64,000 bases of DNA from Perlabentimonas sp964554585 (lineage in GTDB: Bacteria > Bacteroidota > Bacteroidia > Bacteroidales > Tenuifilaceae): assembly GCA_964554585.1 (NCBI GenBank), contig CAZKPD010000001.1:37367-101366 (forward strand), given 5' to 3'. Each line of letters starts with the position of its first letter. Position 1 is the stretch's first letter. Position numbers and translations under genes: made by a program. The notes beneath the pieces were generated by a model. The model was not told the DNA's origin and ran no database searches. It saw only the letters and a list, made by a program, of their open reading frames with translations. This document shows, piece after piece, positions 8,025 through 16,883 of this stretch.

Positions 8025-9317
8025 CTATTCAACTCTGATTAGGTAATAATTTTTTTTCCCTTTTTGAACAAGAAGATACTTGCTATTGATAAGATGCGAA
8101 TGGTTAACCATAAGTTCGGCATCGTTTACTCTTTCTTTGTTGAGACTCACACCTCCGCCCTGAACCGTTCTTCGGAGTTCACCCTTTGAGGGGAAAATAT
8201 CCGTTTTCTCCACTACCAGTTCTGAAAGTGGAATACCGCTCTCCATAACGGATAAAGGAATGCTGTACATGGGCACACCATCAAAAACGGCTAAAAGCGT
8301 GTTTTCGTCTATGCGAAATAGAATTTCTGAGGTTGATTTTCCGAAAAGAATTTCTGATGCTTCCACTGCCGTTTCGTAATCCTCCTGGGAGTGAATCATA
8401 ATGGTTAGCTCTTTGGCCAGCTCTTTTTGCAGCTGACGCTGATGCGGTGCCTCTTGGTGCCTCTTAACGAGTTCATTAATGGATTGCTCGTCAAGTAGGG
8501 TGAAAATCTTAATGTACCTTTCCGCATCTTCATCAGAAGAGTTTAGCCAGAATTGGTAAAATTTGTAGGGCGTGGTTAGGTTGCGGTCGAGCCAGATATT
8601 CCCCTCTTCGGTTTTCCCAAATTTACCCCCATCGGCTTTGGTTATTAGCGGGCAGGTTAAGGCAAAGGCCTCACCTCCAATCTTACGTCTTATAAGTTCC
8701 GTTCCTGTAACAATATTCCCCCACTGATCCGATCCGCCCATTTGCAGCTTACAGCTGTAGTTCTCGTAGAGATGCAAAAAATCAGTTGCCTGAACCAGCT
8801 GGTAGGTAAACTCGGTGAATGAGAGCCCCATGCCGGATTCGCCGCTGATTCTCTTTTTTACCGAATCTTTACTCATCATGTAGTTTACTGTGATATGCTT
8901 GCCAATATCACGAATAAAATCGAGAAAAGAGAACTTCTTCATCCAGTCGTAGTTGTTCACCATAATGGCAGCATTGGGGGCTTGCGAGTCGAAATCGAGC
9001 AATCGGCTCAGCTGACTTTTAATGCTCTCTTGGTTGTGCCTAAGGGTGGCCTCATCCAACAGGTTGCGCTCTTGCGATTTACCCGAAGGGTCGCCAATCA
9101 TTCCGGTAGCTCCGCCCACCAACACAATGGGTTTATGGCCTAAGCGTTGTAAATGTTTAAGCATCATAACCGAAACCAGATGGCCAATGTGTAGAGAATC
9201 GGCAGTGGGGTCTATCCCAACGTAGGCTGAGGTCATCTCCTTTTGTAACTGCTCCTCAGTTCCGGGCATTATGTCGTGAATCATTCCACGCCACTCAAGT
9301 TCTTTAACAAAGTTCAT
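8025..9317 (-). CDS. tyrS: Tyrosyl-tRNA synthetase
   Basis: 430 residues, class I TyrS. The HIGH motif appears as SLHIGHL (about residues 37-43) and the KMSKS equivalent as KFGKT (in GGKFGKTEEGNIWLD), the form seen in many bacterial TyrS proteins. The tyrosine pocket sequence QMGGSDQWGN is present and the C-terminus has an S4-like RNA-binding domain (LRRTVQGGGVSLNKERV). It charges tRNA-Tyr in the cytoplasm. A -7 element lies just upstream (9334-9341), so tyrS can be transcribed apart from cvpA. Its 3' end touches the Wzz-like gene, so read-through into the polysaccharide genes is likely. Confidence 0.97.
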   Translation of the reverse strand: MNFVKELEWRGMIHDIMPGTEEQLQKEMTSAYVGIDPTADSLHIGHLVSVMMLKHLQRLGHKPIVLVGGATGMIGDPSGKSQERNLLDEATLRHNQESIKSQLSRLLDFDSQAPNAAIMVNNYDWMKKFSFLDFIRDIGKHITVNYMMSKDSVKKRISGESGMGLSFTEFTYQLVQATDFLHLYENYSCKLQMGGSDQWGNIVTGTELIRRKIGGEAFALTCPLITKADGGKFGKTEEGNIWLDRNLTTPYKFYQFWLNSSDEDAERYIKIFTLLDEQSINELVKRHQEAPHQRQLQKELAKELTIMIHSQEDYETAVEASEILFGKSTSEILFRIDENTLLAVFDGVPMYSIPLSVMESGIPLSELVVEKTDIFPSKGELRRTVQGGGVSLNKERVNDAELMVNHSHLINSKYLLVQKGKKNYYLIRVE

Positions 9318-9333
9318 GGGTAAAAAATTTGCG

Positions 9334-9341
9334 CAAAGATA
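9334..9341 (-). promoter_or_regulatory. Bacteroidota -7 element upstream of tyrS
   Basis: On the minus strand this reads TATCTTTG, an exact TAnnTTTG match, placed 16 nt before the tyrS ATG. No convincing -33 box was seen. Confidence 0.45.
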
Positions 9342-9365
9342 AAAAATTAAAGGCTAATACATAGC

Positions 9366-9908
9366 TTACTGCTGGTTATCGCCATGTTTGTCTAAATCAA
9401 AGGTGTCTTCAAAAGTGGCCTTAAGTTCTTCAAACCTAAGGTAGGGATAGATTGTGGGAGCAATACTCTTTATGGGGTTGTAGAGTATGGATTTTTCTCC
9501 AAAATCGTTGGGGATTAGCTTGAACCGTTGGTTCAGATTTTCTAGAAGAATAAGAATGACACTAATAATAAGAGCCATTTGTAAAATGCCAAAAACAGCG
9601 CCGAGCACTTTGTTTACAATGCCAAGTGGAGTTAAATTCACCAGCTTTTCCACTATAATACCTAAAAAGTGAATACCAACCAAAAGGGCTGTAAAAGTGA
9701 TAGCAAAAGCGATAAGGGATAGGTATTTGGTATTTACCGTGAAATGGTCGGCAATAAGTCGGGCAGTGAAATCGGAAAAATGAATAGCCCCCCAAATCCC
9801 TAAAATTAACCCGATTAGTTTGGTTGCTTGGCCTATAAATCCTTTTCGTATGCCAATAAACCCGGCAACAATTAGAATTCCCAATAGGATAATATCCAGA
9901 ATAACCAT
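9366..9908 (-). CDS. CvpA family membrane protein
   Basis: 180 residues with four predicted membrane helices, beginning ILDIILLGILIVAGFIGIRKGF, which is the typical opening of CvpA proteins (GxxxG with basic KGF). CvpA was named for colicin V production in Escherichia coli; its molecular role in the inner membrane is unsettled and has been linked to purF expression and envelope stress. The C-terminal cytoplasmic tail is charged (DLDKHGDNQQ). It starts 11 nt after the prenyl synthase stop, so they probably share a transcript. Confidence 0.85.
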   Translation of the reverse strand: MVILDIILLGILIVAGFIGIRKGFIGQATKLIGLILGIWGAIHFSDFTARLIADHFTVNTKYLSLIAFAITFTALLVGIHFLGIIVEKLVNLTPLGIVNKVLGAVFGILQMALIISVILILLENLNQRFKLIPNDFGEKSILYNPIKSIAPTIYPYLRFEELKATFEDTFDLDKHGDNQQ

Positions 9909-9919
9909 AGCTGAAAATT

Positions 9920-10894
9920 TTAAAGTTTTCTCTTTATAGTGTAATCTACCAGATGAACTAGTGACGATTTGAATTCCGAGGCGGGATAGGTGTCCAAAAG
10001 TTCATGAGCTCGATTTGCATATTGGTTCATTATCTCCGTAGCATAATTGATACCTCCATTTTCAATGGTAAACTGAATCACTTCTTCCACAGCCTTTTGG
10101 CTATGTTTGCTCTTGCGCATAAGCGCACGTATGCGAGCTTGCTCTTTAGGGCTCGCCTTCGACAATGCATGGATTAGGGGAAGGGTTAGCTTGTGCTCTT
10201 TAATATCGTTGCCTGTGGGTTTGCCTATCAAGTTTTTTGCCTCATAGTCAAAAATATCATCCTTAATCTGAAAGGCTAGCCCCAAATACTCTCCAAACTT
10301 GTACATCTTTTCTTGCTGTTCCGATGTAGTTCCTGCTGCTTGGGCTCCGGTTACAGCGCAGGCAGCAATGAGGGTTGCCGTTTTTTTTCGAATTATCTCA
10401 AAGTAGGTTTCCTCATCCACATTCATCTTTCGCGATTGGTCAATCTGCATTAGCTCTCCTTCGCTCATCTCTTGAACTGCTTTGCTAATATGCTTCAAAA
10501 GTTCGTACTCATTATTCTCAACAGCAATAAGCAATCCTTTGGAAAGAAGAAAATCGCCGGCCAGAACAGCAATTTTCGATCGCCAAAGCGCACTTATGGA
10601 AAAGGCCCCACGACGTTCGTAGGCTTCATCTACCACATCATCGTGCATAAGAGTGGCTGTGTGTAAAAGTTCAATCATCGCCGCAGCCACATAGGTTGAA
10701 TGATTTATATCACCATTTAGCCCCGAGGACAGAAAGACCAGCTGCGGTCTAATCTGTTTCCCTTTTCGTCGGTATATGTAGTTGGTAATGGTTTTTAGCA
10801 GGGGCACCTTACTGCTCATCACATCGCCAAAATACACCTCGAATTTCTGCATCTCTTGGGCAATGGGCTCTCTGATACTGTTGGAGTTTACCAC
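9920..10894 (-). CDS. Long-chain polyprenyl diphosphate synthase (IspB/IspA-like)
   Basis: 324 residues with both aspartate-rich motifs of trans-prenyltransferases: MHDDVVDEAYERRG (first DDxxD) and FQIKDDIFDYEA (second). The region IRPQLVFLSSG has the substrate-binding arginine. These enzymes chain-elongate isoprenoid diphosphates. The length and the small residues before the first motif suggest a long-chain product, such as the side chain of menaquinone, but product length is an inference. The start is a GTG at 10894. It heads a reverse-strand run with cvpA and tyrS and is divergent from the ArsR-type regulator, with 210 bases between. Confidence 0.9.
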   Translation of the reverse strand: MVNSNSIREPIAQEMQKFEVYFGDVMSSKVPLLKTITNYIYRRKGKQIRPQLVFLSSGLNGDINHSTYVAAAMIELLHTATLMHDDVVDEAYERRGAFSISALWRSKIAVLAGDFLLSKGLLIAVENNEYELLKHISKAVQEMSEGELMQIDQSRKMNVDEETYFEIIRKKTATLIAACAVTGAQAAGTTSEQQEKMYKFGEYLGLAFQIKDDIFDYEAKNLIGKPTGNDIKEHKLTLPLIHALSKASPKEQARIRALMRKSKHSQKAVEEVIQFTIENGGINYATEIMNQYANRAHELLDTYPASEFKSSLVHLVDYTIKRKL

Positions 10895-11073
10895 AGGTGA
10901 AAGGTGTTAAAGTTTAGTTCAGCAAAATAACAATATTTTATCATCAAGGTTGTATATTTTCACTTTATCTTCACGAATTAAGAGTGATAACAATTCGTGT
11001 TTTTTTCAAAAAAGGCATGAGTATATGCTCCAAAAGAAAAAATAGGCATTGAGTATTAGTTCTAGGATATTTC

Positions 11074-11081
11074 TATATTTG
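11074..11081 (+). promoter_or_regulatory. Bacteroidota -7 element upstream of the ArsR-type regulator
   Basis: TATATTTG matches TAnnTTTG, with a TTG at 11049-11051 about 22 nt upstream as a possible -33 box. The predicted start would leave a leader of roughly 20 nt before ATG 11105. Confidence 0.5.
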
Positions 11082-11104
11082 TAGTTCATCAAATTTTTAG
11101 AAAC

Positions 11105-11404
11105 ATGGGGGGAATTAAAGATGTTAGGGTTGAAGATCTGGAACATGCGGCCGGAATGCTTAAGGCCATGGCTCACCCTATGCGAATGGCAATACTTACC
11201 CTGCTAGAAGACGGCAAACGGTTAACCGTTACCCAAATATATGAAGCTTTGAAGATTGAGCAATCAACCACTTCGCACCATTTGGGTATTCTTAAAGATA
11301 AAGGCGTTTTAGCTTCGAAACGTGATGGGAAGAATACATTCTATTTCTTGAGGAATAACAACCTGTCAACCATTATGGAGTGCCTGAAAAAGTGCAATGC
11401 ATAA
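11105..11404 (+). CDS. ArsR-family winged-helix transcriptional regulator
   Basis: 99 residues. It begins with an ArsR-like first helix (LKAMAHPMRMAILTLLEDGK), then the recognition helix region (TQIYEALKIEQSTTSHHLGILKDKGVL) and a beta wing (ASKRDGKNTFYFL). These are small dimeric repressors. The usual ELCVCD metal site is absent; two cysteines close to the C-terminus (MECLKKCNA) are the only candidates for a thiol or metal sensor. It is followed 48 nt later by queD. The regulated gene is not evident; autoregulation or control of the divergent prenyl synthase operon is possible. Confidence 0.88.
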   Translation: MGGIKDVRVEDLEHAAGMLKAMAHPMRMAILTLLEDGKRLTVTQIYEALKIEQSTTSHHLGILKDKGVLASKRDGKNTFYFLRNNNLSTIMECLKKCNA

Positions 11405-11452
11405 ATGGCTAACCGGTTGGCTCACCCTTACTTTGCCCAATAAAATCAGGTT

Positions 11453-11899
11453 ATGGCAATCATTCGTTTAACCAAGGAGTTTACCTTTGAAATGGCCCAC
11501 GCGCTAGAGGGCTATGATGGGCCGTGTAAAAATATTCATGGACATTCCTACAAGCTAGAGGTTACCATTATTGGAGAGCCATGCAAGGATATGAATGCCT
11601 CCAACTACGGAATGGTGATGGATTTTGGACAGCTCAAACGAATTGTTAACGAGGAGGTTGTTCAACGATTTGATCATGTACTTCTGATACCCATAAATAG
11701 TGCGCTATATAAAAAACGGGATGAGTTGCCCTTAGGTAAAATTTTGGCTGTTGATTTTCAGCCCACCTGCGAGAATTTGCTCATCTATATCGCTCCACTA
11801 ATTTCCCAAAGATTACCCCAGTCTGTTAAGCTGTTTAGGCTTAAGTTGCATGAAACGGCCACCAGCTATGGGGAGTGGATTGCCGACGATAATCGTTAA
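11453..11899 (+). CDS. queD: 6-carboxytetrahydropterin synthase (QueD/PTPS family)
   Basis: 148 residues. QueD makes 6-carboxy-5,6,7,8-tetrahydropterin, the second step towards preQ0 and queuosine in tRNA. The zinc-binding histidines are visible in EMAHALEG and NIHGHSY, the catalytic cysteine is in GPCKNIHGH, and a downstream RFDHVLL and LHETATSYGEW carry the remaining catalytic histidine and substrate-binding glutamate. QueA, which acts later in the same pathway, is encoded at 38154-39203, so the organism can probably make queuosine. QueC, QueE and QueF are not in the window. Confidence 0.92.
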   Translation: MAIIRLTKEFTFEMAHALEGYDGPCKNIHGHSYKLEVTIIGEPCKDMNASNYGMVMDFGQLKRIVNEEVVQRFDHVLLIPINSALYKKRDELPLGKILAVDFQPTCENLLIYIAPLISQRLPQSVKLFRLKLHETATSYGEWIADDNR

Positions 11900-11962
11900 A
11901 ACTCAATGGGGCGGAGCTCTAAAAGAGAGAGTGGGCAAATAGCGAATACTGTTTTTATTTCG

Positions 11963-11970
11963 TATTTTTG
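11963..11970 (+). promoter_or_regulatory. Bacteroidota -7 element upstream of polA
   Basis: TATTTTTG matches TAnnTTTG and stands just before the hairpin at 11973-11998, so the predicted start site falls at or inside the left arm of that inverted repeat. Confidence 0.45.
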
Positions 11971-11972
11971 AT

Positions 11973-11998
11973 AATGCATAACCCAATGGTTATGCATT
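11973..11998. repeat. Perfect inverted repeat (11-bp arms, 4-base loop) between queD and polA
   Basis: AATGCATAACC (11973-11983) and GGTTATGCATT (11988-11998) are exact reverse complements around CAAT. There is no T-tract after it, so it does not look like an intrinsic terminator. It is adjacent to the -7 element at 11963-11970 and could be an operator or a 5' leader hairpin of the polA transcript. Confidence 0.7.
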
Positions 11999-12030
11999 GT
12001 TTGTATTACTGCTTCAATAAACCCTTTTAT

Positions 12031-14811
12031 ATGTCAAAAAAACTCCTTGTTCTTGATGCTTACGCCCTTATATATCGAGCCTATTTCGCATTTATAAGCC
12101 GACCCATAAAAACCAGTAAAGGGCAAAACACCTCAGCAATCTACGGGTTTACCAAATCACTGCTGGATGCGCTCAAAAAGCTTGAGCCAACCCATGTGGC
12201 CGTTGCTTTTGATGTTTCGGGTAAAACTTTTCGTAGCGAAATGTTTCCGGAGTATAAGGCCAATCGGCAAGAGACTCCGGAGGATATTAGAACCGCTGTG
12301 CCAATCATTAAGGAGATTATCAGAGCCATGAATATCCCCATTCTGGAGAAACAGGGGTTCGAAGCCGATGATATTGTGGGTACTCTGGCTAAACAGGCAG
12401 AACCCTTGGGGTTTGAAGTGCTGATGATGACACCGGACAAGGACTACGGACAGCTGCTTACCCCCAATGTGGTAATGGTAAAACCCTCACGAAGTGGTGC
12501 CGATATGGAAACCGTTACTGCAGAGGATTTATGTACTAAGTATGGAATCAAGAACCCTTCACAATTCAAAGATATACTGGCTCTTTGGGGCGATGTCTCC
12601 GACAATATTCCCGGTGTTCCCGGGATTGGCGAGAAAACTGCAGCCAAACTGATAGGTGAGTACGAATCCATTGAGGGAATTTTTGAGCAAATTGATCAGC
12701 TGCCCAAAGGGCAACAACAAAAATTGCTAGAGAATCGCGAACAGCTTGATTTGGCTCGTATACTGGTGGAGATTAAAACCGATGTCCCTGTGGATATTGA
12801 TTTTGCGAAGCTAAAACTTGCAGAACCACAAGCCGAAGAGCTCAAAAGGCTGTTCGATGAGTTGGAGTTTCGATCCTTAAGCATGGAACTTTTCGGAACC
12901 GTTGCTCAACCACCCAAGGTGGCTAAGGCCATTCAAACCTCACTGTTTGAGCAGGTGGGTTTTGATGACCTAGCATCACAAGAGGCTTCGGCTTTTAAAA
13001 CCATTCATGATGTTGACCATTCATACGCATTAGTCGAAGATGATAGTGGGATAGATGCGCTTGTAAAAAGGCTGATGGTAGTGAGTGAATTTGCTTTTGA
13101 TACGGAAACAACGGGGTTGGAGCATCACACCGCTAAGCTGGTGGGCATGTCGTTTGCCATTCAGCCTTTTGAGGCTTGGTATGTTCCTGTTCCTGCAGAT
13201 GATGCATCTGCAAACAGGCTGCTGGATAAGTTCAAACCGCTATTTGAGCACAAGGGGATTGCCAAGGTGGGACAGAATATCAAGTTTGATATGCTTATGC
13301 TCATGAATTATGGCATTGAGCTTTTGGGTACCCTCAATGATACCATGCTGGCACATTATCTTCTGGAGCCCGATATGCGGCACAATCTCAATATCCTTTC
13401 GGAGAATCTGTTGGGCTATAAGCCCATCGATATAGAGGAACTAATTGGAAAAAAAGGAGCTAAGCAGATTAGTTTAAGGGGCATGGATCCGGAAAAGGTA
13501 GCCATTTATGCCTGTGAGGATGCCGATTTAGCGCTTCGGCTAAAAAATATTCTGTGGGAACGACTTGAGAAAGAGGGCCTTCTTGAACTATATTATACAC
13601 TTGAGGAACCGCTAATAGGGGTATTGGCCCGCATGGAGTATGCAGGGGTTAGCATCAACACTCAGGCCCTAAAAGATTATGCGGTACAGCTAAATAAGGA
13701 GTTGGTGCAGCTGGATGAGGAGATTAAAGAGATGGCCGGAATGCCCGATCTTAATGTTTCGTCGCCCAAGCAGCTGGGCGAAGCGCTCTTTGAGCGCATG
13801 AAAATAGCACCCGACGCCAAACGTACTCGTACTAAACAGTACTCTACCAGTGAAGAGGAGCTGATGAAGTATGCGGATAGGCATCCCATCATTTCAAAAA
13901 TTCTCGATTTCCGATCGGTTAAAAAGCTGCTCTCTACGTATATTGAGGTGTTACCCACGCTTATCAATCAGAAAACGGGAAAGATACACACCTCGTTTAA
14001 CCAGGCGGTGGCAGCCACCGGCAGGCTTAGCTCCAACAATCCAAACCTACAGAATATTCCTATTCGCGAAGAGCGGGGAAGGGAGATCCGCAGGGCATTT
14101 ATCCCTTCGGGTGAGGATTTTGTTCTGCTTTCAGCCGACTACTCGCAGATTGAGCTACGCCTTATGGCGCATTTAAGCCAAGACCCAAGCATGCTCGAAG
14201 CCTTTGTTCATGGAGAGGATATCCATGCGGCAACGGCAGCTAAAATAAATAAGATTCCACTTAGCGAAGTTACCCGACAGCAGCGCGATAGCGCTAAAAC
14301 AGCAAACTTCGGGATGATTTACGGAATTTCGGCCTTCGGCCTTTCACAACGATTGGGAATTAGCCGTACTGATGCAAAAGATTTGATAGATAGCTATTTT
14401 GATACATACAAAGAGGTAAAAGCCTTTATGGATTCGGGTGTGGAGCATGCGCGAGAAAAAGGATATGTGGAAACCCTATATGGGCGAAAACGATACCTGC
14501 CCGATATCAACTCTAACAATCAAACCGTACGCGGATTTGCCGAGCGCAACGCAATCAATGCGCCCATTCAGGGATCGGCTGCCGATCTGATGAAAGCTGC
14601 CATGATAACCATTGATAAAAGGATGCGAGGGGAGGGATTACAAAGCAGAATGATTATTCAGGTGCATGACGAGCTGATTTTTGATGTGTATAAACCTGAA
14701 CTGGAAGCTGTAAAACAGCTGGTGAAGGATAGCATGGAGAATGTGCTAAAACTTTCTGTTCCGTTGGTAGTGGATATGGGTGTAGGGCAAAACTGGTTGG
14801 ATGCGCACTAA
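12031..14811 (+). CDS. polA: DNA polymerase I
   Basis: 926 residues from ATG 12031 (SKKLLVLDAYALIYRAYF), the family N-terminus; an upstream in-frame ATG (11968) would place codons through the hairpin. Three domains: 5' nuclease (about 1-290; FDVSGKTFRSEMFPEYKANR, FEADDIVGTLAKQ), 3'-5' exonuclease (about 330-510) with acidic residues intact (FAFDTETTGLE, VGQNIKFDML, YACEDADLAL), and polymerase with motif A (LSADYSQIELRLMAHLSQD), motif B (RDSAKTANFGMIYGISAFGL) and motif C (QVHDELIFDV). Proofreading is therefore expected to be active, unlike in some Gram-positive PolA proteins. It works in Okazaki fragment processing and repair. It converges on the GNAT gene with an 18-base gap. Confidence 0.97.
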   Translation: MSKKLLVLDAYALIYRAYFAFISRPIKTSKGQNTSAIYGFTKSLLDALKKLEPTHVAVAFDVSGKTFRSEMFPEYKANRQETPEDIRTAVPIIKEIIRAMNIPILEKQGFEADDIVGTLAKQAEPLGFEVLMMTPDKDYGQLLTPNVVMVKPSRSGADMETVTAEDLCTKYGIKNPSQFKDILALWGDVSDNIPGVPGIGEKTAAKLIGEYESIEGIFEQIDQLPKGQQQKLLENREQLDLARILVEIKTDVPVDIDFAKLKLAEPQAEELKRLFDELEFRSLSMELFGTVAQPPKVAKAIQTSLFEQVGFDDLASQEASAFKTIHDVDHSYALVEDDSGIDALVKRLMVVSEFAFDTETTGLEHHTAKLVGMSFAIQPFEAWYVPVPADDASANRLLDKFKPLFEHKGIAKVGQNIKFDMLMLMNYGIELLGTLNDTMLAHYLLEPDMRHNLNILSENLLGYKPIDIEELIGKKGAKQISLRGMDPEKVAIYACEDADLALRLKNILWERLEKEGLLELYYTLEEPLIGVLARMEYAGVSINTQALKDYAVQLNKELVQLDEEIKEMAGMPDLNVSSPKQLGEALFERMKIAPDAKRTRTKQYSTSEEELMKYADRHPIISKILDFRSVKKLLSTYIEVLPTLINQKTGKIHTSFNQAVAATGRLSSNNPNLQNIPIREERGREIRRAFIPSGEDFVLLSADYSQIELRLMAHLSQDPSMLEAFVHGEDIHAATAAKINKIPLSEVTRQQRDSAKTANFGMIYGISAFGLSQRLGISRTDAKDLIDSYFDTYKEVKAFMDSGVEHAREKGYVETLYGRKRYLPDINSNNQTVRGFAERNAINAPIQGSAADLMKAAMITIDKRMRGEGLQSRMIIQVHDELIFDVYKPELEAVKQLVKDSMENVLKLSVPLVVDMGVGQNWLDAH

Positions 14812-14829
14812 CAATCGAACCAACAACAT

Positions 14830-15282
14830 CTATAGGTAAAAATACATTACCAGCCCATGAACACCCGGTTGGTAGTAATCTTCTCGTTTCCCTTTTACCA
14901 CAAATCCTGCTTTGGTATAGAGCGCAATGGCCTTGTCGTTATCCTCTCTAACCTCTAGGTTTATTAGGTCCATGTGTTGCTCCCGGGCCCTTGTTTTAGT
15001 GTAGTTTAAAAGGTGCTGAGCAACCCCCATTCCTCTGTGCCAAGGGCTTGTGGCAATGGAGTAAATACGTATGCGCTTGCTTCCCTTTCGGGTGAGCAGA
15101 ATCAGGTATCCGGCCACCTGTTGATCAATCATTGCCAGTACAAAGTGTACGTTGGGAGAGCTGATTAAATATCTAAAACGCCGCGAGTTAAATGCATCCG
15201 GCCCAAAAGAGAGGTTCTCTATGGATAGAAGAGCAGGTAAGTCGGTTAGGCTGACAGGTTGAATAGCAATATGCGGTTGCAT
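14830..15282 (-). CDS. GNAT family N-acetyltransferase (RimI-like)
   Basis: 150 residues. The acetyl-CoA pyrophosphate-binding loop appears as RGMGVAQHLLN after the strand IYSIATSPWH, and later segments (INLEVREDNDKAIALYTKAGF, VKGKREDYYQ) are typical of RimI-like enzymes. It begins two bases after the stop of the ATP-grasp gene, so the two are almost certainly translated from one mRNA. In Proteobacteria, relatives of the partner ATP-grasp protein often adjoin a GNAT (sometimes fused to a C39 peptidase domain, which is absent here), implying a joint modification of a peptide or amino acid. Classical ribosomal protein S18 acetylation is an alternative. Confidence 0.85.
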   Translation of the reverse strand: MQPHIAIQPVSLTDLPALLSIENLSFGPDAFNSRRFRYLISSPNVHFVLAMIDQQVAGYLILLTRKGSKRIRIYSIATSPWHRGMGVAQHLLNYTKTRAREQHMDLINLEVREDNDKAIALYTKAGFVVKGKREDYYQPGVHGLVMYFYL

Positions 15283-15284
15283 GA

Positions 15285-16748
15285 CTAGTGGTGTTTATCC
15301 TCCAAGTGGCGAACAAAATAGTTGATAATTCGATAGTATAGCTCATCGCCTAAGATTTCATCCTCAACCCCGTGGTCAATGCTGGGATTATCGTTTATCT
15401 CAATTACCACCGCTCGATCGTCTACCAATTTCAGGTCGACACCGTACAGCCCTTTTCCGATAAACGAGGTAGCCTTAAGCGCATTCTTAAGAATGGCTTT
15501 TGGTACCTTATATATGGGCACAGCCTCGGCCATTCCGCAGCTGGTTTTCCCGGCTTGCTTATGGTTGTAAATCTGCCAATGGCCTTTGGCCATGAAATAC
15601 TTGCAAGCAAAGAGCGGTTCACCATCAAGCACCCCAATACGCCAGTCGAATTCGGTAGGCAGGTACTCCTGTGCCAGCATAATGGCCGAATGTTCAAAAA
15701 AAGCAGAAAGTACAGAATGATATTCCTCCTCGGTGCTAACCTTTTTTACCCCTTGAGAGAAAGAGCCATCAGGAATTTTTAGGATAAAAGGTATTCCCAA
15801 CTGCTCCACAACCTTGGAGTAAGTGCTTAGGTTCGATTTGAATAGCAGTGTAGACTTTGGTGAGGGAATACCCTCTTTGGTAAGCAACTCATTTAAAAAC
15901 ACCTTGTTGGTACAACGAATAATGGATAGGGGATCGTCAATAACCACCATATCTGCCTGTTTGGCCTTTTGGGCCACTTGGTAGGTAATGTGGTTTAGCG
16001 CAGTAGTTTGCCGAATAAACAGCGCATCAAACTCCATGAGCCTTAGCAGATCTTGCTCTGTGATAAGTTCTGCATTGATATTCATTTTTTTGGCTATGTC
16101 TATAAACTTAGAGAGTGCCCTCTTATTACTAGGAGGGAACGCCTCGCCGGGATCATAGAATATGGCCAAATCGTATCGGGGGCTCTTTTTGGAGCGGGGC
16201 TGGCGCCAAATCTTCTTGTTAAAGCTGTCCAAAGCATTAGCAAACAGAGTTTGCTGCTCCTCGTCCAGTTCCGTTAGCTTAACCGGAGCCACATTCTCTA
16301 TCTGGTTTTTCGATTTGGTATTAAGGGTTACCTTTAGGATGGGGTATTGGTAGTGGTCGAAAACATAGCGTGCAATTTTCTCTAGGCCCGGCTCGGCACA
16401 GGTGCCAAAGTAAACGTAGAGGTGCCAAGTATCCGCCGAGATACCGTTTTTCTCTATCCAACTGTGGCAAAGCTTATGCAGTGCACTATCCATTCTAATG
16501 CCTGCACCCGATTCGAGCTTATTGAGCACTTCGGCACTGGGAATAACCCTTTGTCCCCGTACAGCAGCCAGTAATGAGCAGTAGTACCCCTCGGAGTTGT
16601 AGCTAATATCGCTGCAAAGGTTAATTACCAGCTTTGGCTCCAAAAGCACCTTTTGCTGAAGGTATTCTGTAGCAGTAATCACGCTATCGGTCTGGTAGTA
16701 TGGTTTCCAGGTTGATAGATCGTCTAGAAGGATGAGTACGTTTTGCAT
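15285..16748 (-). CDS. RimK-like ATP-grasp ligase with N-terminal RLAN domain
   Basis: About 487 residues from ATG 16748 (an ATG at 16775 would add nine). The N-terminal half matches the RLAN domain found before some RimK-type enzymes (VINLCSDISYNSEGYYCSLLAAVRGQRVIPS), and the C-terminal half is an ATP-grasp: IPFILKIPDGSFSQGVKKV (ATP loop), VLDGEPLFACKYFM, LYGVDLKLVDDRAVVIEIND with the metal-binding E-x-N. ATP-grasp ligases of this group form amide bonds between a carboxylate and an amine; RimK adds glutamate to ribosomal protein S6, but RLAN members are thought to act on other substrates. Cytoplasmic, no membrane segment. It is the first gene of a two-gene operon with the GNAT. Substrate unknown. 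Confidence 0.87.
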   Translation of the reverse strand: MQNVLILLDDLSTWKPYYQTDSVITATEYLQQKVLLEPKLVINLCSDISYNSEGYYCSLLAAVRGQRVIPSAEVLNKLESGAGIRMDSALHKLCHSWIEKNGISADTWHLYVYFGTCAEPGLEKIARYVFDHYQYPILKVTLNTKSKNQIENVAPVKLTELDEEQQTLFANALDSFNKKIWRQPRSKKSPRYDLAIFYDPGEAFPPSNKRALSKFIDIAKKMNINAELITEQDLLRLMEFDALFIRQTTALNHITYQVAQKAKQADMVVIDDPLSIIRCTNKVFLNELLTKEGIPSPKSTLLFKSNLSTYSKVVEQLGIPFILKIPDGSFSQGVKKVSTEEEYHSVLSAFFEHSAIMLAQEYLPTEFDWRIGVLDGEPLFACKYFMAKGHWQIYNHKQAGKTSCGMAEAVPIYKVPKAILKNALKATSFIGKGLYGVDLKLVDDRAVVIEINDNPSIDHGVEDEILGDELYYRIINYFVRHLEDKHH

Positions 16749-16883
16749 GGTGGGGTGCAGAGATTTAGCCTGCATTAGAAAAAATTAATGTTATACTATT
16801 GTCAGGTTATCAGTCATTTAGGGTTTTTAAAAAACCTATGATTGTATATGCAAAGGTTTAAACAAAAAACGTAAGTTGTACCA

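Noticed and set aside
16818..16840. AT-only hairpin upstream of the ATP-grasp gene
   Set aside because: A-rich and T-rich runs of this length pair by chance in such sequence; no promoter context.
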